DNA from: Gamarada debralockiae
Lineage: Eukaryota; Ascomycota; Leotiomycetes; Helotiales; Hyphodiscaceae
Length of the DNA stretch: 64,000 nucleotides
Direction: 5' to 3'
Assembly (NCBI GenBank): GCA_002803225.1
Contig: NXFV01000506.1
Coordinates: 62,001 to 126,000, forward strand
Under the pieces are notes generated by a model. That model saw only the letters and a program-made list of their open reading frames with translations. It had not been told where the DNA came from and made no database searches. This document shows, piece after piece, positions 60,271 through 64,000 of this stretch; the stretch's first letter is position 1, and every line of letters starts with the position of its first letter. Made by a program: the position numbers and the translations under genes.

Positions 60271-60836
60271 ATGGTTCATACTCAAATCGAAATTGCGGCG
60301 ACGCCGGAAGAATGTCGAAAAGTCGTGAGTGATACACCCAATGTCTACAGAATTTGGGCTCACGCCACTTGAATATTTTTTGACTTTAATCGCTGGCATG
60401 AGATGAACAATCCGATGATAAGATCAATCTCCAAACTTCCTCAGGTCACTGGACCGATTGAAAAGGGTGAGAAGTTGAATGTCAATTTCGGCGGTATGAC
60501 CAGCCAGGTTGTGGTGACTGTACATTTCCTCATCACCGAATCCAGAATCATCAAGTGACAGTTTAAAAATAGGAAAATACGCCCAGCACCTTCAAATGGA
60601 GAGGAGATACGATGTATGTCATATCTGGGGATCACACCTTCCAGTTTGAAGCCAGCAAGACTACGCCGGGAGGAACGACATTCATCAACATTGAAATACC
60701 GGCGAGGCTAAACGTTCTTCTGATGAAGCTTATGCCTGCAACGAAAATGTTCAACCAGTTCTGTGTGGACTTCAAGTCAAGGGTTGAGAAGTTGAAAGCG
60801 GATGGTGCAATTCAAATGGAGGAAACTGCTCCTTGA
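60271..60836 (+). CDS. SRPBCC (polyketide cyclase/START-like) protein, possibly damaged at intron 1
   Basis: SRPBCC proteins are small hydrophobic-ligand-binding folds. Exon 1 (60271-60324) reads MVHTQIEIAATPEECRKV. The middle part reads FFDFNRWHEMNNPMIRSISK, then LPQVTGPIEKGEKLNVNFGG and MTSQVVVT up to 60519. A GT-AG intron (60520-60572) then joins exactly to ENTPSTFKWRGDTMYVISGD, HTFQFEASKTTPGGTTFI and the C-terminal helix. The problem is the first intron: a GTGAGT donor is present at 60325, but no AG falls between the in-frame TGA (about 60370) and FFDF (60376). Either the acceptor is lost or translation begins at an internal Met (60397). A short length (about 145 aa) fits the family. Confidence 0.5.
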
Positions 60837-62484
60837 TTGAAGTGTAACGGCACTTATGGAGTACACGAGCTATCGCGAATTCATGTATGGGATTGTGATT
60901 GCGCTCAGATCAAAGACTCTAAATCATGAAGGTTTGAAACATTCAACGGCTCATATCTTGAATTGCCGGCATCAAGTTTGAGTCCTATGACTGAAGTTTT
61001 GGGTTTCGACATTGCACTGCACGAGCCCGAGTGGTGTGCACCTGCATCGCTCCATTCCCCCCACAATTTTGTTCAGAACCGTCTTCTTGCCCAAGGATCG
61101 GCAGTCAAAGAGCTTCTGATACCTGGAAATCTTGTGCAGGGCCACTAAACTCACGCCAAAGTTCCAACCGCCTTTTAGCCCCTTCGTTTCGGCACCCATA
61201 GCCTTTCACCGTCTTCAGTCTCCTTTCAGCCTCGTCCCTCTGGAGCGATGTGGCAGGCTCTCAGCCTCCCTTTCGACTTCTTTTACCAAATCAGCCAGAC
61301 TGACCAGAGACTGGTGGACGGCTTCTCAGCTTGCGGCGACCATCTGGCGCTTCTCGGGCAGAGCGACAACTTCTCACCAAATGATCCAAAAACCTCCTCC
61401 CACTTCTCACGGCCTCATCCAACTTGGGCGCTTAAAGCCCATCTCCATGATCTCTTACCACCAATCAAATACCCCTACCTATCACCACTGCACACCACAC
61501 ACCCAAACACCAGACCCCTGCTCTCCCCGTTCCACTAAAATATCAGCTGGATCGCATGGGCGCTTAAATCCCATGCAGCCGGGTCGCCTGCCTCCCTCTT
61601 CCCGTTAGTGCTCCGCTTGCTGCTTTTGAGGCTTCCAAAAATACTATCTCAGAATTTGGGGTTGCGTTGGAGCTTGTAGAAGGAGGCTTTGCTTGTTGGT
61701 GGTGGAGGTCAGAACAAGCTTGCTGAGTTGGAATCCTTCAGTGTAGCTGAATTATGCTTATGATGATCTTCGGGTCTGAATCTTGGTTAATGATTATCGT
61801 ACAGTATGTAAGGTACAGAGCCTTGTGGAGGACGTGAATAGAAAGGCCCGCAGATGAAGCCTGGCCACCGAAAAGGCCATGTTTATTTGTTTTGATAAAT
61901 ATTATGATGTGATGTGTCGAGGTCTTAGATCTGGCTCTGTTTACAGATGGAGGCTCGATGTGATTCCCGTGACACAAGATATGCAGTGTGATGATTCGTG
62001 AGGTTATTGGTAAGGTGTTTGAATTCATTGCTTATTCTGGTATCCCCTCCCACGCCTCTTTCTCCAATCCAATCCCAGGCCCAATCCCAAAGAACGCCGA
62101 TATACGCCCACCATAGCCACTTTCCCCGTTTCCATAGAGAATATATCCTCCAATCCTTTAAATGGTTCATGGTATGACGTGCCGAAAGTCAAACCCGGTT
62201 TGCTCTTTCGAACATCGTCCGCTACCTTACTCCAACGATGCTCCAGGCTTTACACCAAGTAAGATAGCGTAACAAGACTCTGACATTTTCCTCCCTAACT
62301 TAGACCTGTCTCTCTAGGTCTGCTTTTCATGAACAAGAATCGAAGACGTGAACTCATAAATAGAGGGTGTTTGTTGCGAAGATGAGAGATTATGACAAAG
62401 TAGATGGGTAAAGTGTAGACGGCAATGGTGTTTTTGGTGACGAAGCTTGTGTGGTATATGTGAAGAACGGATATGGTGACTCGA
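60837..62484. other. Gene-free stretch, 1.6 kb
   Basis: Overlapping forward frames at 61132-61608 are Pro/Ser/His-rich by composition and carry no motif. They are not called. Nothing else was recognised. Confidence 0.4.
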
Positions 62485-63117
62485 CTATTCGACCTTCCTC
62501 CTCTTTCCTTTTGGCGCGGGGCTCATCCTCGGTGTATATGTGACTGTTCGCGTGACGATTTCTCTGACTTGACGAACGCTTGATCGAGTTGGTTTTGGTG
62601 ACTTGACATCGAAGTATCTTCCTTTGCTCGTGAAATCCCAATCGAAGGGTGAGCGTGCACTTCTTGCGCTGAAGGGTGATCGAACCGCCGAGGGTGCGCT
62701 CAAGGGGGATTCGACGCTCGAGTATGCTGGAGATGCAGGAATTCGAAGACGTCCTAACCGTGTAGTGGAAGGCGCAGAGGAGGGGTAGACAAAAGGGTTA
62801 GGCGTTGTTGATGTAGGTGACTTGTGGGTTTCGCAATTACATGAACAGTCGCTGTGTTCACTCGAGCCAGTTGACGGTGCTGAGGTTGGTGTCGTTCTCC
62901 CAGATGACTTGTCTCCAGGAAGCGGGCTGCCCATGGTCTTGAGGAAGTCGGTATACGCAATCGGAGGTGTGATGGGAGTCTTGATTCCCGTCTCCTGCTT
63001 GATGAAGTCCGCGAAACCTGGGAAGGGGCTCCGCGACGAGAGGGCTGAGAGCTCGGAGGGGAATGTTGAAGTCATTGGAGTCTTGAGTTGGGGGAGCTTA
63101 GGTTTAGTTGAAGGCAT
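62485..63117 (-). CDS. Conserved Ser/Pro-rich fungal protein, function unknown
   Basis: An intronless frame of 210 aa. The sequence is mostly disordered, rich in Ser, Pro and Thr, with many SP/TP sites, including SPFDWDF and SPRSPF-like repeats. Two related short motifs stand out near the N-terminus: PFPGFADFIKQETG and IAYTDFLKTMGSP. A Cys cluster (DCSCNCETH) lies mid-protein, and the C-terminus ends in KGKRRKVE, a nuclear-signal-like basic patch. Codon use and the motif pattern look like a real gene rather than a shadow. No named family is assigned. Frames on the other strand at 62603-63217 are shadows. Confidence 0.72.
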   Translation of the reverse strand: MPSTKPKLPQLKTPMTSTFPSELSALSSRSPFPGFADFIKQETGIKTPITPPIAYTDFLKTMGSPLPGDKSSGRTTPTSAPSTGSSEHSDCSCNCETHKSPTSTTPNPFVYPSSAPSTTRLGRLRIPASPAYSSVESPLSAPSAVRSPFSARSARSPFDWDFTSKGRYFDVKSPKPTRSSVRQVREIVTRTVTYTPRMSPAPKGKRRKVE

Positions 63118-64000
63118 TTTGTGTCCTAGTCGAGATAACGAATGTCCAAAAGATCAAAGGAATGACCCGGAGCACAAAAGGCCAACAATCAAATCTGCGA
63201 TGACGGGTAGTCCGTGAGGAAAGAAAGGTATCGTGATTTGGGCGACGGGTAAAGTATTATAATGTGATGGCTTGAAACGGGCTTGTTTGGCAGCTTCCCC
63301 AGTTCAGGTGAGGCGCGTCCGTGTCAGGCCAGGAAGAAAGGCAGACCGATAATAGCAGCCAGCGCTATGAGGAAGTGATGGGCGCTTGGGGGTGGGAAGT
63401 GGTCGTGAAGGCGGCGGCGATGCTCGAGTGCACCCACCCGCAGTAACGCAGTAAGGGAGGATATGCAGTCAACTTTTTTGTTGTGCTGGCTGCACGCTGA
63501 AGGGAAATTTCGCGTGGTTCAAAGCGGCGTGGGGTGATGCAAGAGACGCTGATTTCTGGGAAGCGAGGGTCCCTTGTCAGCCTATGATGGGGGGGAAACA
63601 ACGTCGAAACTACCAATCGTAGTACGTCAAAATCTGTACCAGCGACAAATTACTGGAGGGCGGCGACGGGTATTGTCTGACAAGGACTAGACCAGCTTTG
63701 CGATTCGTGAATCTCTTGTCGGGTACAAGAAGGTACGGAAGTATGACGGCGAGCTGTGTTTGACTGGGATTGGACGTGATTCGCGCCTCGCAAGTGCAGG
63801 TGGGAACAGCGTCTGTAGATGGAAGCGGACTGATTGGAGGAGGATCGCCCTGGGGATCTCGTGTGAATAGGCTATACTTAGAAAGCCACGAAAGTGCTGG
63901 CAGTCGGCGGCACGAGTTGATGAAAGCTTCCGGCTGATAATCACTGACTTCCTGTCAATGATTGGACCAAAGAACCAACTGTTGGTAGTATTCCGTGGTG
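63118..64000. other. Upstream region of the last gene, to window end
   Basis: This is the promoter side of the Ser/Pro-rich gene. It has no supported gene; a frame at 63687-63944 (-) has no motif. Confidence 0.4.

Noticed and set aside
61132..61608. 158-codon forward frame rich in Pro, Ser and His
   Set aside because: Composition follows C-rich DNA; no domain, splice context or conservation clue.

Overview
This window looks like nuclear DNA of a filamentous ascomycete (Pezizomycotina, perhaps Leotiomycetes; the class is a guess). The evidence is short introns (about 43-160 nt, mostly 45-65) with GT(A/G)NGT donors and CTAAC/CTGAC-like branch sites, compact eukaryotic housekeeping genes on both strands, fungal-only families (CFEM, DUF3074, MDM31, membrane-anchored cupredoxin), a Chk2/PRD-4-type kinase, and an AT-rich island of decayed transposons. 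Exon joins were read by hand: each was kept only when the frame and a conserved protein motif continued across the junction.

Layout. 0-19 kb is gene-dense: RPT4 (proteasome ATPase), a damaged CFEM gene, a membrane-protein pseudogene, GFA1 (chitin precursor synthesis), PRE4 (20S beta7) head-to-head with an HCNGP/SAP30BP-like gene, a Chk2-type FHA kinase, and MDM31 head-to-head with PNO1. A small heat-shock protein gene (20.8-21.4 kb) has several heat-shock elements upstream. 21.9-23.9 kb is a transposon graveyard with nested small TIR elements and a Ty1/Copia relic. A YTH+RRM RNA-binding protein gene follows (24.2-26.4 kb), then about 5.7 kb with no convincing gene.

32-45.5 kb is dense again: PRE7 (20S beta6) head-to-head with the large PI4-kinase STT4, a SAM methyltransferase, LSM6 head-to-head with an Esc2/Rad60-type SUMO-like protein, and a CDF metal transporter. 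A 159-bp foldback element follows at 45.8 kb. 48-55 kb holds a low-complexity conserved protein, RIB4 head-to-head with a DUF3074 protein, and ADE8 (with an apparent 2-nt deletion) head-to-head with THOC5. 56-63 kb holds a cupredoxin-like membrane protein, a BTB/POZ pseudogene, a possibly damaged SRPBCC gene, and a Ser/Pro-rich conserved protein.

The genes do not form a metabolic cluster. Recurring themes are the proteasome (RPT4, beta6, beta7), RNA metabolism (HCNGP-like, PNO1, YTH, LSM6, THOC5) and genome or membrane maintenance. No secondary-metabolite cluster, CRISPR array or clearly new multi-gene system was found. The most unusual content is the nested TA-flanked elements, the foldback element, and the set of damaged genes.
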